Positions 17,664 through 26,159 are shown, counted from the first letter of the stretch. The stretch: 64,000 nt of DNA from Spirochaetia bacterium UBA5763 (GCA_002418835.1 DIEX01000018.1:306140-370139), one strand, 5' to 3'. Translations and numbers: made by a program. The notes: a model not told the origin generated them from the letters alone.

Positions 17664-19214
17664 ATGCAGGAAATCAAACGTATACTTGGACTAATTATTC
17701 TCTCAGGGGTTATTGTGGGGGGAGTATATATTTTTTTTCAGAAGACAGAAGCTGTTAAGGAGATCACATTCAGCACAAGCGACGCTAAAGGCCTTAAAGG
17801 GGAGATATCCATTGCCCTGGACAGCTGGATCGGCTACTTCTATTTCAAGTCTCCGGTTTTCGGAACAATGATGAGGGACGAGGGATACAGGATAAAAGTT
17901 ATAGATGACAAGGCTGACTACCCTGAACGGATGAAGATGCTTAAAGATGGCGAGATTGATTTCGCGGTGTGCACTGTTGACTCATACCTGCTGAATGGCA
18001 AAAGTGTGAAATACCCCGGTGCAGTTATTGCTGTTCTTGATGAGTCCAAAGGTGGTGATGCGATTGTAGCATGGAAGGATTCCGTTCAGAATATTGAAGC
18101 TCTTAAAATAAAACAGAAGTTTACCATCGCCTTCACACCGGCCTCCCCAAGTGAACATCTGCTTAAGGCCATATCTTCACACTTCGATATTCCGCTTTTT
18201 ACATCAGGAGATAAAAAGTGGCGTGTTGAAGTAAACGGAGCGGAAGAGGGTTATGAAAAATTAATGAAGAGGGGAGTGGACTGCGCAGCGCTCTGGGAGC
18301 CCCATGTGACAGAGGCTTTATCTGATCCCGGAGTTGTTAAACTCATCGGCTCGGAGGATATTGAAAATCTTATTGTTGATATACTCCTTGTTAACCGTAA
18401 CTTCGCCAAACAGAAACCGGAACTGGTTTTCCTTTTCCTGAAAAAATATTTTGAGACAATGAACTATTACTGTTCTTCACCCGCGCGTCTAAAGCAGGAT
18501 ATTACCGCGCATCTTTCAATTCCTGAAAAGAGAGTTGAGTATATGCTGAAAGGAGTGAAGTGGATAAACTACGCTGAAAATACATCCTGGTTCGGAATAA
18601 CAACAAAGGGCCAGCATAAACAGCCGGAGATTGTTGACGCGATAAATTCAACACTGAAGATACTGATTGCCAATAAAGATTTTTCGGCGAATCCCCTCAT
18701 CGATAGTGACCCCTATACTATAATCAATTCAGCTTTTATTGCATCTCTTTACGGAGGTGGAGCTCAGCAGATCGGAGAAGGTGCAGCTTCGGATCAGTCC
18801 CTGAACAGACGGTTTGCGCAGATACCTGACAGTGAATGGCTCAGTCTGTCTGTTGTGGGGAGCCTGAAGATACGTCCTGTAACTTTCAGGAGCGGTACAT
18901 CACTGATCGATGATGGCGGACAGGAGCAGGTTAAGGAGATTGTTGAAAGCATAAGGCACTATCCTAACTTCAGAATACTGGTCAAAGGGCATTCAGGGTT
19001 AAAAGGTGATATGTCAGCAAATTCCGAACTTTCACGGGTAAGAGCAGAGGCGGTGAAAAAGATTTTTGTCACAAGCTACGGTATGGATCCTAACAGGATC
19101 AGAACGAATGGAGTCGGTTCAGGGGAACCCCTGTCACGGCTCCCGGATGAGTCTGAACGTGAATATGATAATAGGCTGAAGCGTGTTGAGGTTATGCTGC
19201 TTACTGAGAAATAA
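17664..19214 (+). CDS. Second substrate-binding protein fused to an OmpA domain, membrane-anchored
   Basis: 516 residues. An N-terminal hydrophobic helix (ILGLIILSGVIVGGVYIFF) lacks a lipobox, so it is probably an uncleaved anchor. Residues about 45-360 form an NMT1-type binding fold: EISIALDSWIGYFYFKSP, MLKDGEIDFAVCTVDSYL, AFTPASPSEHLLKAISSHF, CAALWEPHVTEAL. The last is the same Trp-Pro motif seen as VTWNP in the ABC-linked lipoprotein. Residues about 400-516 are a classical OmpA domain: VTFRSGTSLIDDGGQEQVKE, ILVKGHSG, SRVRAEAVKKIFV, NRIRTNGVGSGEPL, NRLKRVEVMLL. It differs from its upstream paralogue in anchor type (membrane helix versus lipid). Last gene of the operon; ends 10 bases from the convergent XpaC gene. 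Confidence 0.9.
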   Translation: MQEIKRILGLIILSGVIVGGVYIFFQKTEAVKEITFSTSDAKGLKGEISIALDSWIGYFYFKSPVFGTMMRDEGYRIKVIDDKADYPERMKMLKDGEIDFAVCTVDSYLLNGKSVKYPGAVIAVLDESKGGDAIVAWKDSVQNIEALKIKQKFTIAFTPASPSEHLLKAISSHFDIPLFTSGDKKWRVEVNGAEEGYEKLMKRGVDCAALWEPHVTEALSDPGVVKLIGSEDIENLIVDILLVNRNFAKQKPELVFLFLKKYFETMNYYCSSPARLKQDITAHLSIPEKRVEYMLKGVKWINYAENTSWFGITTKGQHKQPEIVDAINSTLKILIANKDFSANPLIDSDPYTIINSAFIASLYGGGAQQIGEGAASDQSLNRRFAQIPDSEWLSLSVVGSLKIRPVTFRSGTSLIDDGGQEQVKEIVESIRHYPNFRILVKGHSGLKGDMSANSELSRVRAEAVKKIFVTSYGMDPNRIRTNGVGSGEPLSRLPDESEREYDNRLKRVEVMLLTEK

Positions 19215-19224
19215 AGTGATCAAG

Positions 19225-19830
19225 TTACATCATACCTTCAGATTTTAAGGTTTTTTCAAGCACGCTCATTTCACTGGCAAGGTTGAGATAATCATCTTCA
19301 TAAAGCCTGGCGAGCTGTTTTTCGAAACTTGTATTTGCTGTGTTAAGCAGTTCTATGACCTTTTTCCTGAACTCTTTTTTGCCTGCTGAACTATCAGGGA
19401 GTGACTCGTATTGTTTTAAAATATTTATTACTGCATCCATGTAGTATGTGATGAACTGCCGCGCTGCCTTAATGTCTTTCGGGTCTTTCTGAAAATTCTG
19501 AAATATACTTTCCGCTGTTGCAGAGACTTTAATTATGCCGGTTTTAATTTCCGCATCTTCTATCGTATCAGTAAACCCCTTCATAAGTTTAATCTTTTTT
19601 TTACCGCCTGAGATGATCTCCCTGATGTGCTTCGGATCAATTCCATAATCCTTTGCTGCCGCTGCAAAAGCGGGGTCAATTTTTTCAGGAGAAAAGAGCA
19701 GAGCTCCTCCAGCGAATGCCGCGCCGCCGAGTAAGGCGGAGATGAGTGTACCGGCATCAACAACGACGAAAAGAACGGAGAATATTCCTGAACTTATTGC
19801 TGCTGAGATAAACCATCTGAGAATTTTCAT
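19225..19830 (-). CDS. XpaC-family (5-bromo-4-chloroindolyl phosphate hydrolysis) membrane protein
   Basis: 201 residues: two hydrophobic helices at the N-terminus (WFISAAISSGIFSVLFVVVD and LISALLGGAAFAGGALLF), then a long charged helical domain (KIKLMKGFTDTIEDAEIKTGI, FITYYMDAVINILKQYESL, LNTANTSFEKQLARLYEDD). This architecture matches the XpaC family (PF10112). In many genomes XpaC sits with the TelA toxic-anion resistance protein, but no telA is visible here. It is transcribed toward the SBP-OmpA operon and is not in it. Biochemical function of the family is not established despite the name. Confidence 0.8.
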   Translation of the reverse strand: MKILRWFISAAISSGIFSVLFVVVDAGTLISALLGGAAFAGGALLFSPEKIDPAFAAAAKDYGIDPKHIREIISGGKKKIKLMKGFTDTIEDAEIKTGIIKVSATAESIFQNFQKDPKDIKAARQFITYYMDAVINILKQYESLPDSSAGKKEFRKKVIELLNTANTSFEKQLARLYEDDYLNLASEMSVLEKTLKSEGMM

Positions 19831-19871
19831 TAAAGGGATCTCCGGGTGATAATCATTTCATCATTTATTAT

Positions 19872-19900
19872 AATTTAATCTTTCAGTTAAAAATAGTCAA
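19872..19900 (-). promoter_or_regulatory. Sigma70-type promoter for the XpaC-family gene
   Basis: On the minus strand TTGACT (19900-19895), 17-base spacer, TAAATT (19877-19872): nine of twelve consensus bases. It overlaps the short gap between the MocR gene end and the XpaC start. Confidence 0.5.
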
Positions 19901-19910
19901 CAGAAAGATT

Positions 19911-21377
19911 TTACTCAGCCGCAACTTTCAGGCATTCATCAGAGAGTATTGTTCCGCTCTTTCCTGAATTATATTCTCTGCAGAGTTTCCCCAGGTAAAC
20001 AATAGCTTTCCTGATTTTCTCATTCCAGTAGCCGGCATTAATTCTCATGCAGTTGGAGTACTTCTCTCTTATAGAAAACAGACATCCCGGGGCAATAAGT
20101 ATATTTTTTTTCAGGGCTTCATGATATATCTCAAGAGAGTCGATCCATTCCGGCAATGTCACCCAGAGCAGTGAACCTCCTGTAGGTTCCGTAACTTCAG
20201 TTTCATCCGGAAAATTCTCAAGTATGCAGTTTCTTACCTCTGTAACCTGGCTCTCAAGTGTGCTCCTGAAGTTTCTCATGTGCCGGTCATACCCCCCCTC
20301 CTTAAGAAACCGTGCAGCGGCGATCTGGTTTATCCCGGCAGTTGAGATGTTAAGCAGAGTTTTCAGGCGGGTTATCTCTTCGTAGTAATCTTTACCCGGC
20401 ACAACCCACCCTATGCGGAGCCCCGGCGCCACGGTCTTTGTAATTGAGGAGCAGAGAATGACATTCCCGGTTTTATCGTGGCTTTTACATGCTGATGGCC
20501 TTGTCTCATAAAAGAGGTCGCCGTATATATCATCCTCAATGAGAGTCACTTTATATTTTGCAAGAAGCTGTACCATCTCTCTTTTCTTTTCGTCAGGCAT
20601 AACAAAACCAAGAGGATTATTAAAGTTCGGTATAGTAAACACGGCTTTAACGGGATGATTGTCCAGGACAAACTTCAGGGTGTCAAGATTCATCCCTTCA
20701 TTTGATGACGCGGGGATTTCGATAAGCTTCAGGTTCAGACGCTGAAGGAGCTGCAGTGAACTGAAGTAGATGGGGCTTTCATAAACAACAGTGTCTCCCG
20801 GTTTGCATACAGTCATAAGTGTGAGGAATATCGCTTCATGGCAGCCGTTTGTAATTATTATTTCATCGGGATTCAGTTCCATCCCCCCTGACAGACTGAT
20901 GCGCGCAATCTGCTTACGGAGTTCCAGGTATCCCGGTGACATTACATAGCTGAAGGAGTCATGGTTATGATAGCGGAGCGCCTCCTGCATATACTTCCCG
21001 AGCTTTTCAACAGGCCAGAAATCGGGGTGCATGTTCGACAGTCCAAGATTCAATTCCGGGCTGTATTTCCCTGAGTACTGGAAAGCGCCGTAAATCTGGC
21101 AGAGGCCTACCTGCTGGGGGTCCATGAGAGCAGGGTCAAGAAGAGAAGATTCAAATTCTCTGGCTATTTTTTTAACGTAGAATCCCGATTGGGGCACAGC
21201 CTCTATATGGTTCTGTTTTTCAAGTGTCCAGTATGCCTCTTTCACGGTATTTACGCTGACGCCGAGTTCAACAGAAAGCTGCCTCATGGATGGTATCCTG
21301 TCACCCTCCTTCAGAACGCCGTGCTCAATAAGGTTCAGTATTTTTTCAGCTACCTGTTCATACCTTGTGATTTTCAT
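19911..21377 (-). CDS. MocR/GabR-type regulator: GntR winged helix fused to PLP aminotransferase-like domain
   Basis: 488 residues. Residues 1-75 are a GntR winged helix: GDRIPSMRQLSVELGVSVNTVKEAYWTLEKQNHIEAVPQ. From about residue 115 on it is a fold-type I aminotransferase-like domain: YVMSPGYLELRKQIARISL, ITNGCHEAIFLTLM, FTIPNFNNPLGFVMP, DDIYGDLFY. The PLP-binding Lys lies in CSSITKTVAPGLRIGWV. MocR proteins sense amino acids or PLP-related compounds and usually regulate a divergent gene. The divergent gene here encodes a DUF2917 protein, and a direct repeat lies between them. Confidence 0.95.
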   Translation of the reverse strand: MKITRYEQVAEKILNLIEHGVLKEGDRIPSMRQLSVELGVSVNTVKEAYWTLEKQNHIEAVPQSGFYVKKIAREFESSLLDPALMDPQQVGLCQIYGAFQYSGKYSPELNLGLSNMHPDFWPVEKLGKYMQEALRYHNHDSFSYVMSPGYLELRKQIARISLSGGMELNPDEIIITNGCHEAIFLTLMTVCKPGDTVVYESPIYFSSLQLLQRLNLKLIEIPASSNEGMNLDTLKFVLDNHPVKAVFTIPNFNNPLGFVMPDEKKREMVQLLAKYKVTLIEDDIYGDLFYETRPSACKSHDKTGNVILCSSITKTVAPGLRIGWVVPGKDYYEEITRLKTLLNISTAGINQIAAARFLKEGGYDRHMRNFRSTLESQVTEVRNCILENFPDETEVTEPTGGSLLWVTLPEWIDSLEIYHEALKKNILIAPGCLFSIREKYSNCMRINAGYWNEKIRKAIVYLGKLCREYNSGKSGTILSDECLKVAAE

Positions 21378-21426
21378 ATCCCGACCTCTTTTATGGAAGG
21401 TTTATATACCGGTGAAAAAAAATAAA

Positions 21427-21458
21427 GACACAGTTTTACTAAAATAAAAGGACACAGT
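21427..21458. promoter_or_regulatory. Direct repeat, candidate MocR binding site
   Basis: GACACAGT occurs at 21427-21434 and again at 21451-21458, 24 bases start to start, within the 214-base divergent gap between the MocR regulator and the DUF2917 gene. MocR/GabR-type regulators characteristically bind widely spaced direct repeats. Confidence 0.5.
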
Positions 21459-21591
21459 GAACTTTAAAAAGACTTTGTAGTCGGATGAAAAGCTATAACT
21501 GCTGCTGTAAATTGAAATCATTTTATTATATTTTTTTAAAAATCACAGCAGGAGCACCAGCCGTGATTTTCTGAAATGGAGGAACAACCAT

Positions 21592-21951
21592 ATGTTTAAA
21601 ATGGAAGCAGAAGAGATGAAAATGCATATTGAAAAGGGGGGCCTTGTTTCTTTCAGTAGAGGGGAAATTAAACTTAACTGTGTCAGGGGTACTCTGTGGG
21701 TGACATGGCCCGGCAGCGGAGATGTTATACTTCGTGATGGTGATGAAATTTCGGTAAGGCAGCATGGAAAACTATGTGTAACATCATTAACCGGCTCTTT
21801 CGTCAGCATTAAAAGGAGAGCAATATTCCCCTGCCTGAAAGAAATTCCCGGCATTGCAGCAGTGAAGCTTTTTAAATCTGCTGTATCTTCTGTCAGGAAT
21901 GGAGGGGAGCAGTCAGTATTCGGTGATTCAGTTCACTCTATCACACGGTAG
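21592..21951 (+). CDS. DUF2917-family small protein
   Basis: 119 residues. The core (IEKGGLVSFSRGEIKLNCVRGTLWVTWPGSGDVILRDGDEISV) has the DUF2917 pattern: a short beta-rich, cupin-like stretch with GTLWVT and a downstream DGDE turn. The last 40 residues are variable. No signal peptide or membrane helix. GGAGG lies about 8 bases before the ATG; a second in-frame ATG is four codons in. Divergent from the MocR regulator and so likely its target. The function of DUF2917 is not known to me. Confidence 0.75.
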   Translation: MFKMEAEEMKMHIEKGGLVSFSRGEIKLNCVRGTLWVTWPGSGDVILRDGDEISVRQHGKLCVTSLTGSFVSIKRRAIFPCLKEIPGIAAVKLFKSAVSSVRNGGEQSVFGDSVHSITR

Positions 21952-21968
21952 AAAATAGTCGGGGGGAG

Positions 21969-23183
21969 CTATCCCCGGCATTCAGTGTAATGTTCCACCC
22001 TGTTGCGCCCTTTCTCTTTTGCAATATACAGAGCGTCATCCGCCATCTTTAAAAGCCCGTCATGTGCGATAATCTCCCCGGTGTTCTTTGTCGCCACACC
22101 GAGACTTATTGTAACGAGCTGTGCAGGGATAGACTTTTCATGCGGAATTTTCAGGTTAAAAATATTGTCTCTGATTTCATCAGCAATTTTTACTGCTCCA
22201 CTCTGATCAGTTGCGGGGAGAATAATTATAAACTCCTCACCTCCATATCTGGCGCAGAAATCACCGGGTCTTTTTAATGATTTTTCAATAGATTTTGCCA
22301 CACTTCTCAGGCATTCATCTCCGGCTGCATGCCCGTATGTATCGTTGTAAAGTTTAAAGTTGTCTATGTCGCCCATAATTATAGAGAGCGGGTAGCTGTC
22401 CCGCAGGCTCCTGTTGTATTCTGTAAGTATCCTTTCTGAAAAACTGTGTCTGTTTGGAATTCCGGTGAGCGCGTCAAATACCGCCTGTCTCCGTATAACA
22501 GCATAAGCATCGGAGAGCTTGAATCCTGCAAGCACCAGGCCAAGGAGACCTGCCGAAAGCATAAAGAGGTGAACTGCGGAGATCATAAGAAGAGGAATTC
22601 TGGGGATATATGGAAGTATAACGCTGATGCCTCCTCTGATATCACCCTCCCTGTATCCCTGAACAGCGTGACATTTCAGGCATGATGCTTCAGTCCTGAG
22701 TGCCGCCATATAGAAAAAGGCCTTCCCCTCGCCGTTATTTATTATAGCACCCTCCTCAGTGCTCCCTTTTTCGAAGTTTTTCAGAGCAGCCTCTTCAATG
22801 GGAGTTGCCCTGTTTCCGGGCCTTATAGGCTTAAGACTTGTTATATGGAATTTTATTCCGTCTCTTATTAAAGCAATTTCTGATAACTGACGCGTCATAT
22901 AGGCCGGATTAACCTGGGTCAGAGTAAGAGCCTTATTCACTTTAATATCCCGCAAGGGTACCTGCAGATAAGGGTTCGGCTGACTGTATTTTGTCACAGG
23001 GACAAATACTGCTCCATGTGCAGCATTCCAGGAACGGAAAAGGACAATCTGCTGGAAACAGCTCCTTGCGGTCTGGAATGCGAGACTCCGCTGTTCAGAA
23101 AGCGCGTTTCTGTAGTTCCAGAAAAATGATGAGGCTGTTATTGCCGCCCAGATTGCGCATACAATGAATATATTTTTTTTCAA
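21969..23183 (-). CDS. Diguanylate cyclase with Tll0287-like (DUF3365) heme-type sensor
   Basis: 404 residues from a TTG start (AGGAAAAC precedes it). A signal-anchor helix is followed by a periplasmic DUF3365/Tll0287-like domain with the c-type heme motif in CLKCHAVQGY. A membrane segment follows (LMISAVHLFMLSAGLLGLVLAGF), then a GGDEF domain: LTGIPNRHSF, MGDIDNFKLYNDTYGHAAGD, ARYGGEEFIIILP. The intact GGEEF signature implies active c-di-GMP synthesis. The covalent heme suggests redox or gas sensing. The chemotaxis receptor at 55030-56838 carries the same sensor type. Confidence 0.93.
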   Translation of the reverse strand: MKKNIFIVCAIWAAITASSFFWNYRNALSEQRSLAFQTARSCFQQIVLFRSWNAAHGAVFVPVTKYSQPNPYLQVPLRDIKVNKALTLTQVNPAYMTRQLSEIALIRDGIKFHITSLKPIRPGNRATPIEEAALKNFEKGSTEEGAIINNGEGKAFFYMAALRTEASCLKCHAVQGYREGDIRGGISVILPYIPRIPLLMISAVHLFMLSAGLLGLVLAGFKLSDAYAVIRRQAVFDALTGIPNRHSFSERILTEYNRSLRDSYPLSIIMGDIDNFKLYNDTYGHAAGDECLRSVAKSIEKSLKRPGDFCARYGGEEFIIILPATDQSGAVKIADEIRDNIFNLKIPHEKSIPAQLVTISLGVATKNTGEIIAHDGLLKMADDALYIAKEKGRNRVEHYTECRG

Positions 23184-23491
23184 CGGTGTTTTCCTGATCT
23201 GATAATTTCTCTTCCTGCAATAATATTGAGATGATTACAATAATCAACAAACTTTCCTGTATCTGTTTAAAAAGCGGAGGTAATCTAAAGTCAATTTCAG
23301 CAAAGAACTAATCATTTAAACCAGGTCATTGTATATTATTATAAGAGATTTCTCACATACGTTCGAAAAAGTATGAATAAAATAATACTGTCAGGAGAAT
23401 AATAATCAACTAACTTTCTGCGGTTTTTATTATGAAAATATTGTAGACATGCTTAAAATAATATAATCTTATTTTTCCAGAGGATCGTAAT
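23184..23491. other. 308-base AT-rich gap with short repeat remnants
   Basis: No gene. A 20-base near-repeat (AATAATCAACAAACTTTCC at 23239 and AATAATCAACTAACTTTC at 23401) and AGATTTCTCAC at about 23348, shared with the dispersed element remnants at 15153 and 58134, are all I see. It must hold the promoters of the two divergent flanking genes. Confidence 0.4.
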
Positions 23492-23749
23492 TTGAGTAAA
23501 GAAGAATTCAAAGACGCTCTTTTTGACGCAGTGGAAAATCTTATAGAGCATAAACTCTCCAATCCGGGAAGAGAGCTCATTATGAGCTATTTTAATGATA
23601 TGGATGGTGACACCACGCTTGAGCGCGCTGTAAAAGCCATGGAGAAATATATACATGATAATTTTCCGCCGAAGGATAAGAGGAGCAAAAAACTGAAAGC
23701 GAGCCTTAACAGGCTCGCCTATGAAGCTGATAACTGGGACAGGGAATAA
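23492..23749 (+). CDS. Small acidic helical protein, unknown
   Basis: 85 residues from a TTG start supported by AGAGGA about 8 bases upstream; no ATG alternative exists near the N-terminus. Soluble and mostly helical (FKDALFDAVENLIEHKLSNPGRELIMSYF, ERAVKAMEKYIHDNF), ending in a basic stretch (KDKRSKKLKASLNRL). It ends just before the convergent carA gene. I do not recognise a family. Confidence 0.6.
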   Translation: MSKEEFKDALFDAVENLIEHKLSNPGRELIMSYFNDMDGDTTLERAVKAMEKYIHDNFPPKDKRSKKLKASLNRLAYEADNWDRE

Positions 23750-23757
23750 TCCCGATA

Positions 23758-24837
23758 TTAAGAAATCATTTTCCTGAACTGATCAAAGAGATATTGTGAG
23801 TCATTGGGACCCGGACATGCTTCAGGGTGATACTGAACCGAGAATATCGGGAGCCTCTTGTGGCGTAGACCTTCAACAGTTTTGTCATTCAGATTAACAT
23901 GTGTAATCTCAATATCGCTGTTCCCCTTCAGTGAATCCATATCAACCGCGAATCCGTGATTCTGTGAAGTGATCTCCACTTTTTCTGTGGGGAGATTCAT
24001 CACAGGCTGGTTCCCACCGCGATGGCCGAATTTCAGCTTGTAGGTTTTACCGCCGAGGCCAAGCCCCAGGATCTGGTGTCCCAGACATATCCCGAAGCAG
24101 GGGATCTCCTCTTTCGCTATATCTTTAACAAGAACTTTTGCGTAATCAACAGCATCCGGATCCCCGGGGCCGTTTGAAAGGAACACCCCTTTTGCACCAT
24201 CAGCAACAACATCTTTAAGAGGAGTTTTCGCCGGATAAACTGTTACGTTGAATCCCGATGCTTTCAGCAGTCTGAGAATGTTTCTCTTCACTCCGAAATC
24301 GTACACGGCGATGTCAGGATTACCTGCAACTTTGTCTCCGAAAAAATATTTCTCTTCGCATGTTACTTTTGAAGCAAGGTCAAGTCCGTTCATTGAGGGG
24401 TGGCTCTTCAGCCTGTCAACAGCACCTTTTTTATCAAGGAATATCCCCGCTCTCATGGCCCCTTTGTCGCGGAGGTGGCGGGTCAGCATCCTTGTATCTA
24501 TCCCTTCTATTGCCGCAATCCTTCCGTCTTTAAGAAAATCACCAAGCGATCCCGTTGCCCGGAAGTTGGAGTATGTTTTACTGTATTCTTTCACCACGAA
24601 ACCGGCAACCTGTATCATGTCGGATTCCATGTCCTCTCTATTCACCCCGTAGTTACCAATCATGGGGTATGTCATGGTCACTATCTGTCCGCAGTAGGAT
24701 GGATCCGTGAGGACCTCCTGGTAGCCGCTCATTGATGTATTGAAAACAGCCTCTCCCATTGTTTCACTGTCATAACCGAACATTTTGCCTTCAAACTCTG
24801 TTCCGTCTTCAAGTATAAACCAGGCTTTTTTAGTCAT
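23758..24837 (-). CDS. carA: Carbamoyl-phosphate synthase small subunit (glutaminase)
   Basis: 359 residues. The N-terminal CarA domain (AWFILEDGTEFEGKMFGYD, GEAVFNTSMSGYQEVLTDPSY) is followed by a class I glutamine amidotransferase with nucleophile Cys in CFGICLGHQILGLGLGG and the catalytic His-Glu in VQYHPEACPGP. It supplies ammonia to CarB for carbamoyl phosphate in pyrimidine and arginine synthesis. carB is not adjacent. It lies 23 bases downstream of hisD on the same strand, so the two are probably co-transcribed although they serve different pathways. Confidence 0.97.
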   Translation of the reverse strand: MTKKAWFILEDGTEFEGKMFGYDSETMGEAVFNTSMSGYQEVLTDPSYCGQIVTMTYPMIGNYGVNREDMESDMIQVAGFVVKEYSKTYSNFRATGSLGDFLKDGRIAAIEGIDTRMLTRHLRDKGAMRAGIFLDKKGAVDRLKSHPSMNGLDLASKVTCEEKYFFGDKVAGNPDIAVYDFGVKRNILRLLKASGFNVTVYPAKTPLKDVVADGAKGVFLSNGPGDPDAVDYAKVLVKDIAKEEIPCFGICLGHQILGLGLGGKTYKLKFGHRGGNQPVMNLPTEKVEITSQNHGFAVDMDSLKGNSDIEITHVNLNDKTVEGLRHKRLPIFSVQYHPEACPGPNDSQYLFDQFRKMIS

Positions 24838-24860
24838 TCATTTACTCCGTTAAATCTTAG

Positions 24861-26159
24861 TTATTTCTCAAATCTGACGTTAACTGAACCGCCGTGTTTA
24901 TCATCAAACCCTTCGTATTCAGACATAAGATTCACAGGTCCCTGTGCCTTTTTCAGCGATTCCTTATTCAGAAGCTGAAACGTTGTTCTTCTCATAAAAG
25001 TCTCCACCGATGTGCCGCATGAGAACCTCGCCGCGCCCCCCGTGGGGAGTATGTGGTTTGTCCCTGAATAGTAGTCGCCAACTGCAACAGGGGCGTATCT
25101 TCCGAGGAAGAGTGAGCCGACGTTCCTGATGCTGTCAATGTACTCCAGCGGATTGTCCACCATGAACTCCATGTGTTCAGGGCCGTATTTGTTGCTGAAG
25201 TCAATGGCCTCTTCTATTGAATCTACAAGTATAATAATTCCGTTTTTAACAGATGTCTTCTTTATCTCATGTCTTCCGCGTCCGGAATCTATATCCTCTT
25301 TTATATGCTTATTAACATCTGATGCCAGTTTCTTTGAAGTTGTTACAAGTACCGCGAGGGCTCTCTCCTCGTGCTCGGCCTGTGAGAGGAAGTCCCATGC
25401 AACCCACTTAGGGTCTGATTTATCATCAGAGATTATAAGCACTTCGCTTGGTCCTGCCATTGAATCTATCTGAATTATACCCATGCTGAAGAGATATGTC
25501 TTTGCGGCAGTTACAAAAATATTTCCGGGGCCCACGATTATCTCAGATTTTTTTACAGAGTCTGAACCGTAAGCAGCCAGAGCAATACCCTGCGCTCCGC
25601 CTGATTTTATTATGCTTGTAACGCCAAGCTCTTTGCATATCGCAAGTATTACATCCGGTATCTTCCCGTCTTTGTTCGGGGGAGTAATGACTGTGATGTT
25701 TTTTACACCGGCAATCTGTGCCGGAATAACTCCCATAAGAACTGAAGAGGGATAAGAAGCTTTCCCCCCTGGAACATATATCCCCGCGCTTTCAATTGCC
25801 TGATATGTAGTGCCGAGAATTGTGCCGTCCGGCCTGGTGTATATGGAATTCTCCCTTAGCTGTCTTCTGTGGAATTCTTCAATATTCTGCCTTGCTTCCA
25901 TGAAAGCGGCAAGGACATGTTTCGGAGTATTTTTATGGCCCTGTGCAATCTCTTTTTCAGTTGCTGTAACTGAACTGAGTTTAACGCCGTCGAATTTATG
26001 GGTGTATTTCTTTACTGCATCATCCCTGTTCTCCTTAACGTCATTAACGATGGGGACAACGGTGTTGATCATAATTGAGCTGAAGTCCTCTCCAAACCTG
26101 TTGAAGAGTTTATCGAGTTCAGCCGGGGTTAAATCTTTGTATCTCTTAACCGGGACCAT
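24861..26159 (-). CDS. hisD: Histidinol dehydrogenase
   Basis: 432 residues, standard family length. Landmarks: GTTYQAIESAGIYVPGGKASYPSSVLMGVIPA, the NAD-site region KSGGAQGIALAAYGS, GPGNIFVTAAK, zinc-ligand region LSQAEHEERALAVLVT, and GPEHMEFMV. The C-terminal FSCGTSVETFMRRTTFQLL is also characteristic. It oxidises histidinol to histidine in two NAD-dependent steps. AGGAGA precedes the ATG. No other his gene is present, so the histidine pathway is dispersed in this genome. Confidence 0.97.
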   Translation of the reverse strand: MVPVKRYKDLTPAELDKLFNRFGEDFSSIMINTVVPIVNDVKENRDDAVKKYTHKFDGVKLSSVTATEKEIAQGHKNTPKHVLAAFMEARQNIEEFHRRQLRENSIYTRPDGTILGTTYQAIESAGIYVPGGKASYPSSVLMGVIPAQIAGVKNITVITPPNKDGKIPDVILAICKELGVTSIIKSGGAQGIALAAYGSDSVKKSEIIVGPGNIFVTAAKTYLFSMGIIQIDSMAGPSEVLIISDDKSDPKWVAWDFLSQAEHEERALAVLVTTSKKLASDVNKHIKEDIDSGRGRHEIKKTSVKNGIIILVDSIEEAIDFSNKYGPEHMEFMVDNPLEYIDSIRNVGSLFLGRYAPVAVGDYYSGTNHILPTGGAARFSCGTSVETFMRRTTFQLLNKESLKKAQGPVNLMSEYEGFDDKHGGSVNVRFEK

